Shown here one piece after another: positions 8,029 to 16,595 of a stretch of 64,000 nucleotides of DNA. The stretch spans positions 1-64,000 of the forward strand of contig PXBD01000005.1 of the NCBI GenBank assembly GCA_003565625.1, given 5' to 3'. This DNA comes from Gammaproteobacteria bacterium (GTDB lineage Bacteria > Pseudomonadota > Gammaproteobacteria > Xanthomonadales > Wenzhouxiangellaceae). The number at the start of each line of letters is the position of its first letter. Positions within the stretch are counted from its first letter, which is position 1. The notes beneath the pieces are model-generated. The model saw nothing but the letters and a program-made list of their open reading frames with translations. It searched no databases and was not told the DNA's origin. Made by a program: the position numbers and the translations under genes.

Positions 8029-8502
8029 ATGAGAAACCCACCGAGCTCCCTGCTGAGCCTGTTGGCCCTGCTGATTTTCCTGGTCCTGAGTTTTGCCGCC
8101 TCAACGCCCGGTATTCTGTTCGGTCCCGGCGAGTGGTACGACAGCCTGAATCGACCGTTTTTCACGCCCCCCAACTGGCTGTTCGGCCCGGCCTGGACCG
8201 TCTTGTACATCCTGATGGCCATCGCCGCAACGCTGGTCTGGCGCCAGGTCGGTCTGCGCTCGGCAGCGATGGGCTGGTGGTTCATTCAACTGGTGCTCAA
8301 CACCCTGTGGACCCTGCTGTTTTTCGGCCTGCAGGCACCCGGCCTGGCGCTGGTCGAAATCACCCTGATGTGGGCCGCCATTCTGGTGTGTATGCTCAAG
8401 TTTCGGCCGATCTCGACAACCGCCTTCTGGCTCATGGCCCCCTACCTGGCCTGGGTCAGCTTCGCCTGGCTGCTGAACGGGGGGTTCTGGTGGCTGAATT
8501 GA
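8029..8502 (+). CDS. tspO: TspO/MBR family tryptophan-rich membrane protein
   Basis: This 157-residue protein has five membrane spans. It has the family hallmarks WYDSLNRPFFTPPNW, FGPAWTVLYILM, and late tryptophan-rich spans (WLLNGGFWWLN). TspO proteins bind tetrapyrroles such as protoporphyrin IX and act in stress and porphyrin handling in the cell envelope. The downstream crotonase starts 26 bases after the stop, so they may be co-transcribed. hemJ lies far away at 63.5 kb; no direct link is implied. Confidence 0.9.
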   Translation: MRNPPSSLLSLLALLIFLVLSFAASTPGILFGPGEWYDSLNRPFFTPPNWLFGPAWTVLYILMAIAATLVWRQVGLRSAAMGWWFIQLVLNTLWTLLFFGLQAPGLALVEITLMWAAILVCMLKFRPISTTAFWLMAPYLAWVSFAWLLNGGFWWLN

Positions 8503-8528
8503 CCCTCGCCCCGGAGAAACCACAGGCT

Positions 8529-9323
8529 ATGGAGCGCATTCGCGACCGGGTCACGCTGAGCTTCGAGCAGCATGTTGCCCGGGTAGCGCTCAGTCGGCCC
8601 GAAAAGTACAACGCCCTGGACCTGGACATGATGCATGCCCTGGTCGAGAGCGCGCGTCGGGTGCGGAAACAGCCCGACATTCGAGCGGTGATTGTTCACG
8701 GGGAAGGCCCGGCTTTTTGCGCCGGACTGGATTTTGCCAGCGCAACCCGGCAACCGGCGCGCATTCTGGCCGGGTTCCTGCCGTGGCTCCGAAAAGACAA
8801 TCTGTTCCAGCGCCTGTGCCTGAGCTGGCGCGACCTGCCGATGCCGGTGATTGCGGCCACCCACGGCTACTGCTTCGGTGGCGGACTGCAGCTGGCGCTG
8901 GGCTGCGACTTCCGCTTTTCGACTCCCGACTGTGTCTTTTCGGTGATGGAGATCGAGTGGGGATTGATCCCAGACATGGGTGCTTCGGTGACCCTGCGCG
9001 ATCTGGTGCCGATTGACGTGGCCATGGAGTTGGCCATGACCGGCCGCAGGTTCAGTGCCGACGAGGCCAGAGACCTCAACCTGGTCAGCCGCGTGGAGGC
9101 CGAGCCGCTGGAGGCCGCCGGGGAGTTCGCCAGCCGCCTCGCCAGGCAGTCGCCCGATGCCGTGCGCGCAACCAAGCGCCTGTTCCGCGAGACCCGGCAT
9201 GTTTCGCAACGCCACGCCCTGCACCAGGAACGCAGACTGCAACTCCAGATGCTGTTGGGCAAAAACCAGCGCGAGGCGATGCGCGCCCGACAGGAAAAAC
9301 GCGACCCGGACTTTCGATTATGA
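8529..9323 (+). CDS. Enoyl-CoA hydratase/isomerase (crotonase) family
   Basis: This 264-residue crotonase-fold enzyme has the oxyanion-hole segments FCAGLDFAS and YCFGGGLQLALGCD, and the downstream region EWGLIPDMGAS with a D in the usual second catalytic position. Members hydrate or isomerise acyl-CoA thioesters. The glutamates of true enoyl-CoA hydratases are not both evident, so the reaction is open. The ATG at 8529 was chosen, with GGAG upstream; a GTG near 8490, overlapping tspO, is possible. The tracked long frame starting at 8133 is antisense-like read-through of tspO. Confidence 0.8.
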   Translation: MERIRDRVTLSFEQHVARVALSRPEKYNALDLDMMHALVESARRVRKQPDIRAVIVHGEGPAFCAGLDFASATRQPARILAGFLPWLRKDNLFQRLCLSWRDLPMPVIAATHGYCFGGGLQLALGCDFRFSTPDCVFSVMEIEWGLIPDMGASVTLRDLVPIDVAMELAMTGRRFSADEARDLNLVSRVEAEPLEAAGEFASRLARQSPDAVRATKRLFRETRHVSQRHALHQERRLQLQMLLGKNQREAMRARQEKRDPDFRL

Positions 9324-9369
9324 TGCGTCTCCCTCGACAATCGGTTGCACGACGCTAGGAGTTCACCCC

Positions 9370-9588
9370 ATGAGCAAATCCCTTCGATCCATCGGTCTGT
9401 GTCTGGCTATCGCTTTCCTGGCCGCCCTGGTGCTGACCGGCTGTCGCGAACCCGGGCCTGCTGAAGAAGCCGGTCAGGAAATCGACGAAGTGGTCGAAGA
9501 CGCCGGCGAGGCACTCGATGAGCTCGGCGAGGAAACCGATCAACTCCTGGAAGACATCGAGGAAGAAGCCGAGGACAGGATCGACTGA
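9370..9588 (+). CDS. Small acidic lipoprotein
   Basis: The gene encodes 72 residues. A signal peptide ends in the lipobox LTGC (cysteine near residue 25), followed by a very acidic, helix-prone tail rich in Glu and Asp (EIDEVVEDAGEAL, LLEDIEEEAEDR). The periodic spacing of hydrophobic residues suggests an amphipathic helix or coiled coil in the periplasm. It was found in a longer tracked frame whose first 105 codons overlap the crotonase gene. I do not know a function; entericidin-like peptides are similarly small lipoproteins but differ in sequence. Confidence 0.7.
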   Translation: MSKSLRSIGLCLAIAFLAALVLTGCREPGPAEEAGQEIDEVVEDAGEALDELGEETDQLLEDIEEEAEDRID

Positions 9589-9603
9589 TCCTCGCGTCTT
9601 GCC

Positions 9604-10473
9604 ATGCCTCACCAGCAGCCGGTCGTCGAGGTTGTCACTTCCGACCAGCATCGTTTTGAACTGATCCAGGTGCCCGCGCGCCCGGCGCGTGCCAGTCTGC
9701 TGTTCCTGCCCGGCATGGGGGTCAGCGCGCGCCAGTACATTGCTTTCGGTCAGGCCCTGAGCCGGCAGGGGATCGAAACCTTTATCCATGAATGGCGCGG
9801 AATCGGTTCCTCCAGCCTGCGCGCAGACCGGCGCAACGACTGGGGCTACCGGGAGCTGCTCGAGCAGGACCTGCTGGCTGCGCTGGCCCAAGTCCAGAAT
9901 CGAATCGATAAGCGGCCGCTGATTCTGGGCGGTCACAGCCTGGGGTCACAACTGGCGTGCCTGCTGGGTGCCCTGCGCCCGGCCGGCTGCTCGGGCGTGC
10001 TCATCGTCGCCGGTGGCGCACCCTACTGGCGGGCGTTTTCCGGCTGGATGCGCGCAGGCCTGCCGGCCGTGTTCTTTGGCATGCCGGCAATCGCCGCGCT
10101 CTTTGGTCACTACCCGGGACGACGCCTGGGCTTTGCCGGGCGCGAGGCTCGCGGCGTCATCCGCGACTGGACGAGAAGCGGGCGCAGCGGCATCTACGCC
10201 CCGGAACATATGACAACCGATCTGGAAGCCGGCATGCAGGCTGTGGACCAGCCCGTACTGGGCCTGCGCATGGCAGATGACTGGTTCGTGCCGGCCTCGT
10301 CGCTGGACTGGCTGCTCGGCAAACTGGGCAGCCGCCAGGTTCAGCGGCATCACCTTGGGCGCGAGAGCCTGTCGGGGCCGGCCGATCATTATCGCTGGAT
10401 GCGCGAACCCGACGCCAGTGCCCGGTGCATCGCAAAGTGGCTGGAGGAATACGTCCTGCGCAATGAGCGTTGA
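9604..10473 (+). CDS. Alpha/beta hydrolase
   Basis: This 289-residue protein has the alpha/beta hydrolase order: an oxyanion segment LFLPGMGVSARQY, WRGIGSSS, then the nucleophile elbow GHSLGSQ near residue 117, a lid-like hydrophobic stretch, and late acid and histidine candidates (MADDWFVP, GPADHYRW). Members are esterases, lipases or peptidases; substrate unknown. It starts 15 bases after the small lipoprotein and may share its transcript. Confidence 0.8.
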   Translation: MPHQQPVVEVVTSDQHRFELIQVPARPARASLLFLPGMGVSARQYIAFGQALSRQGIETFIHEWRGIGSSSLRADRRNDWGYRELLEQDLLAALAQVQNRIDKRPLILGGHSLGSQLACLLGALRPAGCSGVLIVAGGAPYWRAFSGWMRAGLPAVFFGMPAIAALFGHYPGRRLGFAGREARGVIRDWTRSGRSGIYAPEHMTTDLEAGMQAVDQPVLGLRMADDWFVPASSLDWLLGKLGSRQVQRHHLGRESLSGPADHYRWMREPDASARCIAKWLEEYVLRNER

Positions 10474-10497
10474 ACAGCTACTCCAAGTTGCTGCTGG

Positions 10498-11265
10498 TCA
10501 AAAGGGAATGGCTTGCCCATCCCAGGCGAAAAAGCCGCCGCTGTCCTCGGCCTCCAGATCATCAATCACCGCCAGCAGACGATCGGCGACGAACGCAGGC
10601 GTGAACAAGCGTTCCGGCGGGACGTTGGACTGAAACGGCGCCGACAGCCCCGTATCGGTCGTGCCGGGATGCAGGGCGGCAATCACAATGTTGCGAAAAC
10701 GCCGCCTGGCCTCGATTGAAGCCGTCCTGAGAATCTGGTTCAGCGCGGCCTTGCTGGCCCGATAGGCATACCACCCGCCCAGGCGGTTATCCTCGATGGA
10801 TCCGACCCGGGCCGACAAGGCGGCAAACACGGCCTTGCCATCGCCTGCCATCAGCGGCAGAAAATGGCGCAGCATCAGCGCCGGGCCGAGGGTGTTGACC
10901 GCAAACACGCGCTCCAGGGCCGCCGCGTTCAGGTCTTCCAGGCGTTTTTCCGGGCGCACGGCCGTACCGTCGTGCAGCAGACCGGCCACGTTCAGCACCA
11001 GGTGCGGACGAATCCCGCTAGCGCGCAAGCGCTCGGCTGCCCGCTCGATGGATTCCGGTTCGGTGACATCCAGGGCCAGGCATTGCAGTCGCCCACCATG
11101 CTCAGCGCTCAGCGCCGGCAAGGCCCCGCTGCCCGGGTCACGGGCGGTTGCCACGACGCGTTCGACGGCGGGCAGGGTCAGCAGTGCTTCGACCAGGGCC
11201 AGGCCAATGCCACGGCCGCTACCCTGGACTACGGCAGTAAATGAGGATGGCAGAGAAGACGGCAT
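10498..11265 (-). CDS. Short-chain dehydrogenase/reductase, C-factor-like
   Basis: This 255-residue SDR has the nucleotide-binding GSGRGIGLAL near residue 15, LNVAGLLHD in place of the NNAG motif, a catalytic serine in SARVGSI, and the YRASKAALN catalytic box. The pattern resembles the CsgA/C-factor subgroup, which in many proteobacteria is a stand-alone NAD(P)-dependent oxidoreductase. It is convergent with the hydrolase gene (25 bases apart). Confidence 0.8.
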   Translation of the reverse strand: MPSSLPSSFTAVVQGSGRGIGLALVEALLTLPAVERVVATARDPGSGALPALSAEHGGRLQCLALDVTEPESIERAAERLRASGIRPHLVLNVAGLLHDGTAVRPEKRLEDLNAAALERVFAVNTLGPALMLRHFLPLMAGDGKAVFAALSARVGSIEDNRLGGWYAYRASKAALNQILRTASIEARRRFRNIVIAALHPGTTDTGLSAPFQSNVPPERLFTPAFVADRLLAVIDDLEAEDSGGFFAWDGQAIPF

Positions 11266-11299
11266 ACGGACTCCACGTGGCGTGTTGACCGACTACCGT

Positions 11300-11833
11300 A
11301 TGATAAGAGCCGTGAAAGGCAGCCTCCATCAATATCGTCGTGTGTGTCTTGCGCCTCTTTGGCTAGCGCTGACCCTGGCCTTGTTGGCCGGTTGCGGCTC
11401 TGGCGGGCGCGAGATTCGCGGTGAATTGCCCCTGCTCAGCGTAGAAGGGCTGATCGTGAACTCAGGCGATGTCACCCTGCTGGTCGGCCTGCGCAACGTC
11501 AACGATCGCAGCCTGCATCTGCACGAGGTAGAGGCCCGCCTGAGCGTGAATGAACAGCCGTTGCTGGACGGCAGTCATCGTCCGCAGGTCGACATCAGCG
11601 CGCGCGGTCGCGAGGTCATTCAACTGCGCGCGCCGGGACTAAAAGGAGGCCTGGAAGCGCTGGCTGAACTCGGTCTCTCCTCGGCTGACCGCGAGCCGGA
11701 ACATGGCGTTGTCCCGGTCAACGTGGCCTGGCAACTCGAACTGGTCCTGATCGACGAGCGCGGTCGCAGTCGCGATGCCCAGGCCAGCGGTTTCTTTCAC
11801 CCGGTGCCGGGACGGCCCGGCCACTACCGATAG
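11300..11833 (+). CDS. Lipoprotein with LEA-2/WHy-type domain
   Basis: The 177-residue product has a signal peptide with lipobox LAGC, then a beta-rich domain with GLIVNSGDVTLLVGLRNVN and VEARLSVNE. This is the pattern of the water-stress/hypersensitive-response (WHy, LEA14) domain found in bacterial lipoproteins. Such proteins protect against desiccation or stress in plants; the bacterial role is less clear. An ATG at 11300 or an in-frame GTG at 11312 could be the start. The tracked frame begins far upstream, antisense to the SDR. Confidence 0.65.
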   Translation: MIRAVKGSLHQYRRVCLAPLWLALTLALLAGCGSGGREIRGELPLLSVEGLIVNSGDVTLLVGLRNVNDRSLHLHEVEARLSVNEQPLLDGSHRPQVDISARGREVIQLRAPGLKGGLEALAELGLSSADREPEHGVVPVNVAWQLELVLIDERGRSRDAQASGFFHPVPGRPGHYR

Positions 11834-11846
11834 GAGCTCGATTGAG

Positions 11847-12221
11847 ATGACGACGGCGTTCTGGTGCGTGCTGGTGGCAGCAGTGTTGCCCTACCTGATG
11901 ATCGGGGTGGCCAAGATCGGGGCGCGCGGGTTTGACAATCGGCGCCCGCGCGACTGGTACGACCGGACCGAGGGCTTCCGGCGACGGGCCGTCTGGGCCC
12001 AGAACAACAGCTTTGAAATTTTTCCGCTGTTTGCCGCTGCGGTCATCATCGCCCACCTGGCCGGGGCAGAGCAGGCTACGGTCGACGGCCTGGCCATTGC
12101 CTTTGTCGCCAGCCGGATCGCGTACGCCATCAGTTACCTGGCCGACCTGCATCTGCTGCGCTCGCTGGTCTGGACCGCCGGGTTTTTTTGCTGCGTTGCG
12201 CTGTTCATCGTCGCCGCCTGA
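11847..12221 (+). CDS. MAPEG family membrane protein
   Basis: This 124-residue protein has four membrane spans. It contains the eicosanoid/glutathione-metabolism motif region RAVWAQNNSFEIFPLFAAAV and SRIAYAISYLADLHLLRS. MAPEG proteins include glutathione transferases and peroxidases, but most bacterial members are uncharacterised. The start at 11847 has AGGAG upstream and lies 13 bases after the lipoprotein stop, which suggests an operon. Confidence 0.85.
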   Translation: MTTAFWCVLVAAVLPYLMIGVAKIGARGFDNRRPRDWYDRTEGFRRRAVWAQNNSFEIFPLFAAAVIIAHLAGAEQATVDGLAIAFVASRIAYAISYLADLHLLRSLVWTAGFFCCVALFIVAA

Positions 12222-12317
12222 GCGCCGGGTTCGTACTTCCGGCACATTGACGGCACAGCGCAGACCGCCTACGCTAGCCAATTACTTCCATTTCATCGAT
12301 TGAAAGGACATCGTCCG

Positions 12318-12881
12318 ATGAGCTTACGTATCACGCTGGACTTCACCGACAAGGATCTGGAGCGCTTTCGCTACCTTGCGCGCACCGCCATGGAAACCTC
12401 GCGCGACCTGGATGAGGCAGAAATCATCAAGGGCGCCCAGGAATTGCTCGAGAAGGTCAACGAAGACGTCGGCTCGGATTACATTCGTGGGCGCCTGAAT
12501 CAAATCAACGTCCTCATCGCCATGCTGCAAGACGAGGGCTGGGGTATGCAGGAGGTCGGTCGTGGGCGCGTGCTGGCAGCACTGGCCTACTTCAACAACC
12601 CCGACGATCTGATTCCCGATGATGTCCCGGGACTAGGCTATCTGGATGACGCGATCATGGTCGAGTTGCTGTGCCGCGAGCTGAAGCCGGAAATGGAGGC
12701 CTACGAAGACTTCGTCGCCTACCGCGAATCGGAAGCCAAGCGCCGCGGCATGGATCCGGCCGACCTCAACCGCAGCGATTTTCTCAACGCCCGCGAACAC
12801 GCTCTGCTGGCACGCATGCGTCGTCGCCGTCGTTCCGGCGGCTCGGGCGGCCGTCGTCGGTCGCCGTTTTCTCTGTTCTAG
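12318..12881 (+). CDS. YkvA-like (DUF1232) family protein
   Basis: This 187-residue soluble protein has the DUF1232-type segment RVLAALAYFNNPDDLIPDDVPGLGYLDDA near residues 85-113. In classic YkvA the same core is membrane-embedded; here it is flanked by charged helices. The last 25 residues are a highly basic, Arg/Gly/Ser-rich tail (RMRRRRRSGGSGGRRR) that looks able to bind nucleic acid or acidic lipid. The start at 12318 was chosen over the tracked one six codons earlier. Function unknown. Confidence 0.65.
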   Translation: MSLRITLDFTDKDLERFRYLARTAMETSRDLDEAEIIKGAQELLEKVNEDVGSDYIRGRLNQINVLIAMLQDEGWGMQEVGRGRVLAALAYFNNPDDLIPDDVPGLGYLDDAIMVELLCRELKPEMEAYEDFVAYRESEAKRRGMDPADLNRSDFLNAREHALLARMRRRRRSGGSGGRRRSPFSLF

Positions 12882-13345
12882 CGGTCCGGTCGGATCATTT
12901 CGATGTGCGGAATACCGTCTTCCGGGTACGGTCCGCGCACGAAATTGAACCCCAGGCTGGCATAGAACGGCTCCAGATGCTGCTGGGCAGAAATGCGCAG
13001 CGGCGCGCCGGAGTAGATTTCACCGGACAATTTCATGGCGCGCTCCATCAGTTCACGGCCCAGACCCAAACCGCGATAGTCCAGCGCCGTCAGCACACGG
13101 CCGATCGAGGGTTCGGAAAAGCGTGTGCCCGGCGCGGTCACCCGCGCATAGGCTGCCACCCGCCCGGAGCCATCCAGCGCCCATAGGTGCCGCGCCGTCT
13201 GGTCGAGCCCATCAAGCTCCGGGTAGGGGCAGTCCTGCTCGACCACGAAGACATCAACCCGGGCGGTTAGAATGGCGTACAGCTCTGTTCCTGCAAGACC
13301 GTCAAAGGTCGCCTGGCACCACTGCAGGCTGGGCAATGTTGTCAT
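12878..13345 (-). CDS. elaA: GNAT acetyltransferase, ElaA type
   Basis: This 155-residue protein is collinear with ElaA: RVDVFVVEQDCPYPELDGLD near residue 30, RVLTALDYRGLGLGRELM as the acetyl-CoA-binding loop (Q/RxxGxG/A), and the C-terminal YPEDGIPHIEM. ElaA is a GNAT-fold N-acetyltransferase with an unsettled substrate. Its 3' end overlaps the YkvA-like gene tail-to-tail by four bases. Confidence 0.9.
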   Translation of the reverse strand: MTTLPSLQWCQATFDGLAGTELYAILTARVDVFVVEQDCPYPELDGLDQTARHLWALDGSGRVAAYARVTAPGTRFSEPSIGRVLTALDYRGLGLGRELMERAMKLSGEIYSGAPLRISAQQHLEPFYASLGFNFVRGPYPEDGIPHIEMIRPDR

Positions 13346-13389
13346 GATCTCTCTCGCCTGGACTTCTTCTTAAAGGACAATTTTGTCGC

Positions 13390-14481
13390 GTGGACACTCA
13401 AGCACATGATATCCGCCTGGCCGCGGCTCTGGAGATCAGCAACCCGGCCGGACCGCTGCGAACCCTCAACCGATCCCAGGCCGAGGATCTCGCCGCTGCA
13501 CTCGCGGCCGACCTGGCCCGAACGCTGCCGGGTGCCGATGAGGTCATGCTGGTGCTGGCAGGCGCGCTGTTTGAACCGGCGCAACTGCTCAGACCCGGAC
13601 TGCCGGCCTGGTCGGCCCTGCTGGACCTGGCCCGCCCGAGCCTGCGCGAGCAAGGCGTGCAGCCGCAGTTGTTGGCCATCGGCACCCACCAGGGCCGCAT
13701 GCCCGACCAGCGCCTGGCGCCGCCAAGCCGGCCCGCGCCGAGCCAGTTTCTGGTCATTCCGCTGATGTTGATCAGCACAGCCGAACACGGCCCCGGCCTG
13801 GAGGCCGCGCTGGAACGCGACCTGTTCGAACGCGGCAGCATTGATCCACCGGCCCGAGCCCTGCTCCACCAGGCCCTGGGGCTTGACTCGGTGCACGGCC
13901 AGCTGCTGACCGCAACCGATCTGCTGGCCCTGCAGCATGTGCAGATGGACGCAGCCGGGCTGGGCGCCTTCTGGCCAGTCGTTGAACACGCGGTGCTCGC
14001 CCCTGAGGAAGACCAGCAGTTTGAACTCGCCGCCGGCCTGACCGCCGCCTGGCAGGCCGACAAGGCAGGGCTGGTCATCGACTTTGTCACTTTTGACAGC
14101 TTCCAGCGCCCACCGGGCGAATATGTCTTGTGGCAGCGGGCATTCCGCACCCTGACCGCGCTGATGGAAACCCATGGACTGGAGTGGCAAGTAGACTGCG
14201 GCCCGGACGTTCGACTCGAAGCCGCAGGCCGCCTGGCGATTCACAGCGCCGGGAGCTGGCCAGGCCCCGACTCGGTTACCGAACACACCGATCCCGATGC
14301 CGGGCTGATTGCCTGGACCGTTGCAGCCGGAGGAGCACTGGCGCACTGGTACCCGCTGGATGGTGGTACGGCGCGCGCCCGGCGCGAACTTCTCGAGCAA
14401 CGGCATGGATCCATCGAGCGACCCGGTGGCGTTCAGTTCTGTCCGCAAACGCTCCGGCTGCTACCCGGTACTGACCCGTGA
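13390..14481 (+). CDS. Conserved-looking hypothetical protein
   Basis: This is a GTG-started frame of 363 codons, with AAAGGA 12 bases upstream. Base composition and codon use match the neighbours, and it ends in a GTGA overlap with the SET-domain gene, so it is probably real. The sequence is Ala/Leu-rich and mostly helical, without signal peptide or membrane spans. It has several short acidic-aromatic motifs (FDSFQRPPGEYVLW, SVTEHTDPDAG). I do not recognise a family. Translational coupling suggests a shared process with the SET protein. Confidence 0.7.
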   Translation: MDTQAHDIRLAAALEISNPAGPLRTLNRSQAEDLAAALAADLARTLPGADEVMLVLAGALFEPAQLLRPGLPAWSALLDLARPSLREQGVQPQLLAIGTHQGRMPDQRLAPPSRPAPSQFLVIPLMLISTAEHGPGLEAALERDLFERGSIDPPARALLHQALGLDSVHGQLLTATDLLALQHVQMDAAGLGAFWPVVEHAVLAPEEDQQFELAAGLTAAWQADKAGLVIDFVTFDSFQRPPGEYVLWQRAFRTLTALMETHGLEWQVDCGPDVRLEAAGRLAIHSAGSWPGPDSVTEHTDPDAGLIAWTVAAGGALAHWYPLDGGTARARRELLEQRHGSIERPGGVQFCPQTLRLLPGTDP

Positions 14482-14837
14482 ACCGGTCGCGGAAAACCAG
14501 GGCCATGCGGCGCTACGATGGCAATCCGGTCGCTTACGTGGCCAATTCACCCATCCACGGACGCGGCCTGTTTGCCCGACGCCCGATTGCGGTCGATGAG
14601 TACATCGGCAGCTACCGCGGCCGCGCCACCCAGACCAACGGCATGCACGTGCTGTGGATCTGGAACGAGGAGGCCAACCGCTGGGAGGGGATCGACGGCA
14701 ATAACGAGATGCGTTTCCTCAACCACGCCGACCAGCCCAACGCGGACTGGTGGGGGGCGGACCTGTACGCCATCCGCCCGATCGAGCAGGACGAGGAAAT
14801 TACCTTTGACTACGGCTGGAACGACGAAGAGGAATGA
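14478..14837 (+). CDS. SET-domain protein lysine methyltransferase-like
   Basis: This 119-residue protein consists of little more than a SET core: SPIHGRGLFARRPI (SET-N), a W-rich insert, then NEMRFLNHADQPNA (the RFINH motif, here RFLNH) and EEITFDYGW (the C-terminal tyrosine motif). SET proteins transfer methyl groups from S-adenosylmethionine to lysine side chains. No post-SET cysteines are present. The start is a GTG overlapping the previous stop (GTGA). Bacterial targets are unknown; ribosomal proteins or nucleoid proteins are possible. Confidence 0.85.
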   Translation: MNRSRKTRAMRRYDGNPVAYVANSPIHGRGLFARRPIAVDEYIGSYRGRATQTNGMHVLWIWNEEANRWEGIDGNNEMRFLNHADQPNADWWGADLYAIRPIEQDEEITFDYGWNDEEE

Positions 14838-14883
14838 GTTTCGGGGTACCCTGTTGCGCCTGATTCCACCAAAAAAGCCGTAG

Positions 14884-15654
14884 ATGAAGATCGCCAGCTG
14901 GAACGTCAATTCACTCAAAGTCCGACTGCCGCAAGTCCTCGAATGGCTCGATCATCAGCGGCCCGATGTCCTCGGCCTGCAGGAAACCAAGCTCACGGAC
15001 GAAAAGTTTCCGGTCGCGGCCTTTCGCGAGCTCGGCTACCAGGTCACTTTCAGCGGCCAGCCCACCTACAACGGCGTAGCCCTGGTTTCGACCGGGATCC
15101 AGAGTGACCCGGTCACCCGCATCCCTGATTTCGATGACGAACAAAAGCGGGTCGTTGCCGCCACCGTCAACGGTGTGCGCGTCATCAATCTGTACGTCGT
15201 CAACGGCCAGGAGGTCGGCAGCGAGAAGTTCGCCTACAAGCTGGCCTGGCTGGAAGCCCTGACGCGCTGGATCGAACGCGAGCGCGACCGGCATGACCGA
15301 CTGGTGGTGATGGGTGACTTCAATATCGCACCCGACGACCGCGACGTGTATGACCCGACGGCCTGGCACGAGAAGATTCTGTGTTCAACGGCGGAACGCC
15401 AGGCCCTGAGGAAGCTGCTGGATCTGGGTCTGCACGACAGTTTCCGCCTGTTCGACCAGGCCGAATCGGTCTATTCGTGGTGGGACTACCGAGCCGCCAT
15501 GTTCCGCCGGGGCCTGGGCCTGCGCATTGACCTGGTGCTGTGCTCCGACGCGCTCAAGGAAGCCTGCACCACCAGCTACATCGACAAGGAACCGCGGCGG
15601 CTGGAACGTCCTTCCGACCACGCGCCGGCAGTGGCCGAATTCGATCTGGGCTGA
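14884..15654 (+). CDS. xthA: Exodeoxyribonuclease III
   Basis: This 256-residue enzyme is of the AP endonuclease/ExoIII family, which cuts at abasic sites and degrades duplex DNA 3' to 5'. Visible motifs: ASWNVNSLK, LGLQETK (metal-binding Glu), YNGVAL, VMGDFNIAP (catalytic Asp and Asn), YSWWDYR, LRIDLVL and the catalytic histidine in RPSDHAPA. Length is normal. Confidence 0.93.
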   Translation: MKIASWNVNSLKVRLPQVLEWLDHQRPDVLGLQETKLTDEKFPVAAFRELGYQVTFSGQPTYNGVALVSTGIQSDPVTRIPDFDDEQKRVVAATVNGVRVINLYVVNGQEVGSEKFAYKLAWLEALTRWIERERDRHDRLVVMGDFNIAPDDRDVYDPTAWHEKILCSTAERQALRKLLDLGLHDSFRLFDQAESVYSWWDYRAAMFRRGLGLRIDLVLCSDALKEACTTSYIDKEPRRLERPSDHAPAVAEFDLG

Positions 15655-15668
15655 AGCCGGGTGCGCCG

Positions 15669-15684
15669 GCCGGCTTCAGCCGGC
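15669..15684. terminator. Hairpin between convergent genes
   Basis: GCCGGC-TTCA-GCCGGC forms a six-pair stem between the xthA and glutaredoxin-fusion stops. There is no T-run on either side; it may act as a weak shared terminator. Confidence 0.35.
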
Positions 15685-15692
15685 TTCGATAG

Positions 15693-16595
15693 TCAGTTCA
15701 GCAGCGCCTGGACGCCGCCTTCCAGGTTGTAGACCTCGGCAAAGCCCTGCTTGCGATAGTGCTCGGCCACGGCCTGGCTGGACACACCAACGTTGCACAA
15801 AAACACCAGCGGCAGCTGCGGATCGGCGTCCTTGAGTTCGGCCATCAGGGCAGCGTCCAGCGGCCGGGCGAATTCCAGCGGATGACTGTTGCGGTCGGCT
15901 TCCGAGCGCGTATCGACAACCATGATGCGCTCGCCGTCGTTCATCCGCTGCTGCAATTCCGCGGGCGTTAACTGGCGAACCGGCGGTGGCGCACCGGGCA
16001 GATCCAGCTTGAGCCCCTCGCCCTGTACGGTTTCCACCCAATCGATCCTGGAGCCCTTGGCGCGCTGGGCCGAGGCCAGGTCCATCAGAATGGTGATGCC
16101 GGCGGCTTCCGTGGCAATTTCATGGCCCTCGCGCGGCCCGATATTGAAATTGGCATCCCAGTCCGAGGCAATGGAAAAATGCAGGCACTGGCCGGGGTAA
16201 CCGTCAAGAAATTCCCGGATCTTGGCCGCCGCCTTGTCGCTGATCTCGATTTCCGGCGGGGTGCGATCGGGCATTTCCAGGCCGAGCAGTTCGTGCAACT
16301 CCCCTGCATTGAACATCTCGGTGACGATATCGCAGCCGCCCACCAGTTCCCCCTTGATGTAGAGCTGGGGTATGGTCGGCCAGTTGCCATAGAGCTTGAT
16401 GCCCTCGCGGATGGCTTCGTCCTCGAGCACGTTGAAGGCAGCAAAGCTCCCGCCCAACAAGCTGTCGAGCATGCCAGCGGTCTTGGCCGAGAACCCGCAC
16501 TGCGGCATTTTCGGCGTTCCTTTCATGTAGAGCACGACATCGTGCGAGGCGATCTGTTGTTCAATTCGATCTTTCAGAGTGGGTTCAAGGGTCAT
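15693..16595 (-). CDS. Monothiol glutaredoxin (CGFS) fused to a HesB-like segment and a rhodanese
   Basis: This 300-residue protein has three parts. Residues 1-110 are a Grx4-type monothiol glutaredoxin (KGTPKMPQCGFS, YGNWPTIPQLYI, GGCDI), which carries and delivers [2Fe-2S] clusters with glutathione. Residues 112-195 (EISDKAAAKIREFL and following) resemble the start of a HesB/IscA fold but lack its conserved cysteine triad. Residues 205-300 are a rhodanese domain (MVVDTRSEADR) with the active cysteine in LCNVGVSS. The fusion links iron-sulfur trafficking to sulfur transfer. I recall similar long Grx4 proteins in Xanthomonadales. It is convergent with xthA. Confidence 0.85.
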   Translation of the reverse strand: MTLEPTLKDRIEQQIASHDVVLYMKGTPKMPQCGFSAKTAGMLDSLLGGSFAAFNVLEDEAIREGIKLYGNWPTIPQLYIKGELVGGCDIVTEMFNAGELHELLGLEMPDRTPPEIEISDKAAAKIREFLDGYPGQCLHFSIASDWDANFNIGPREGHEIATEAAGITILMDLASAQRAKGSRIDWVETVQGEGLKLDLPGAPPPVRQLTPAELQQRMNDGERIMVVDTRSEADRNSHPLEFARPLDAALMAELKDADPQLPLVFLCNVGVSSQAVAEHYRKQGFAEVYNLEGGVQALLN

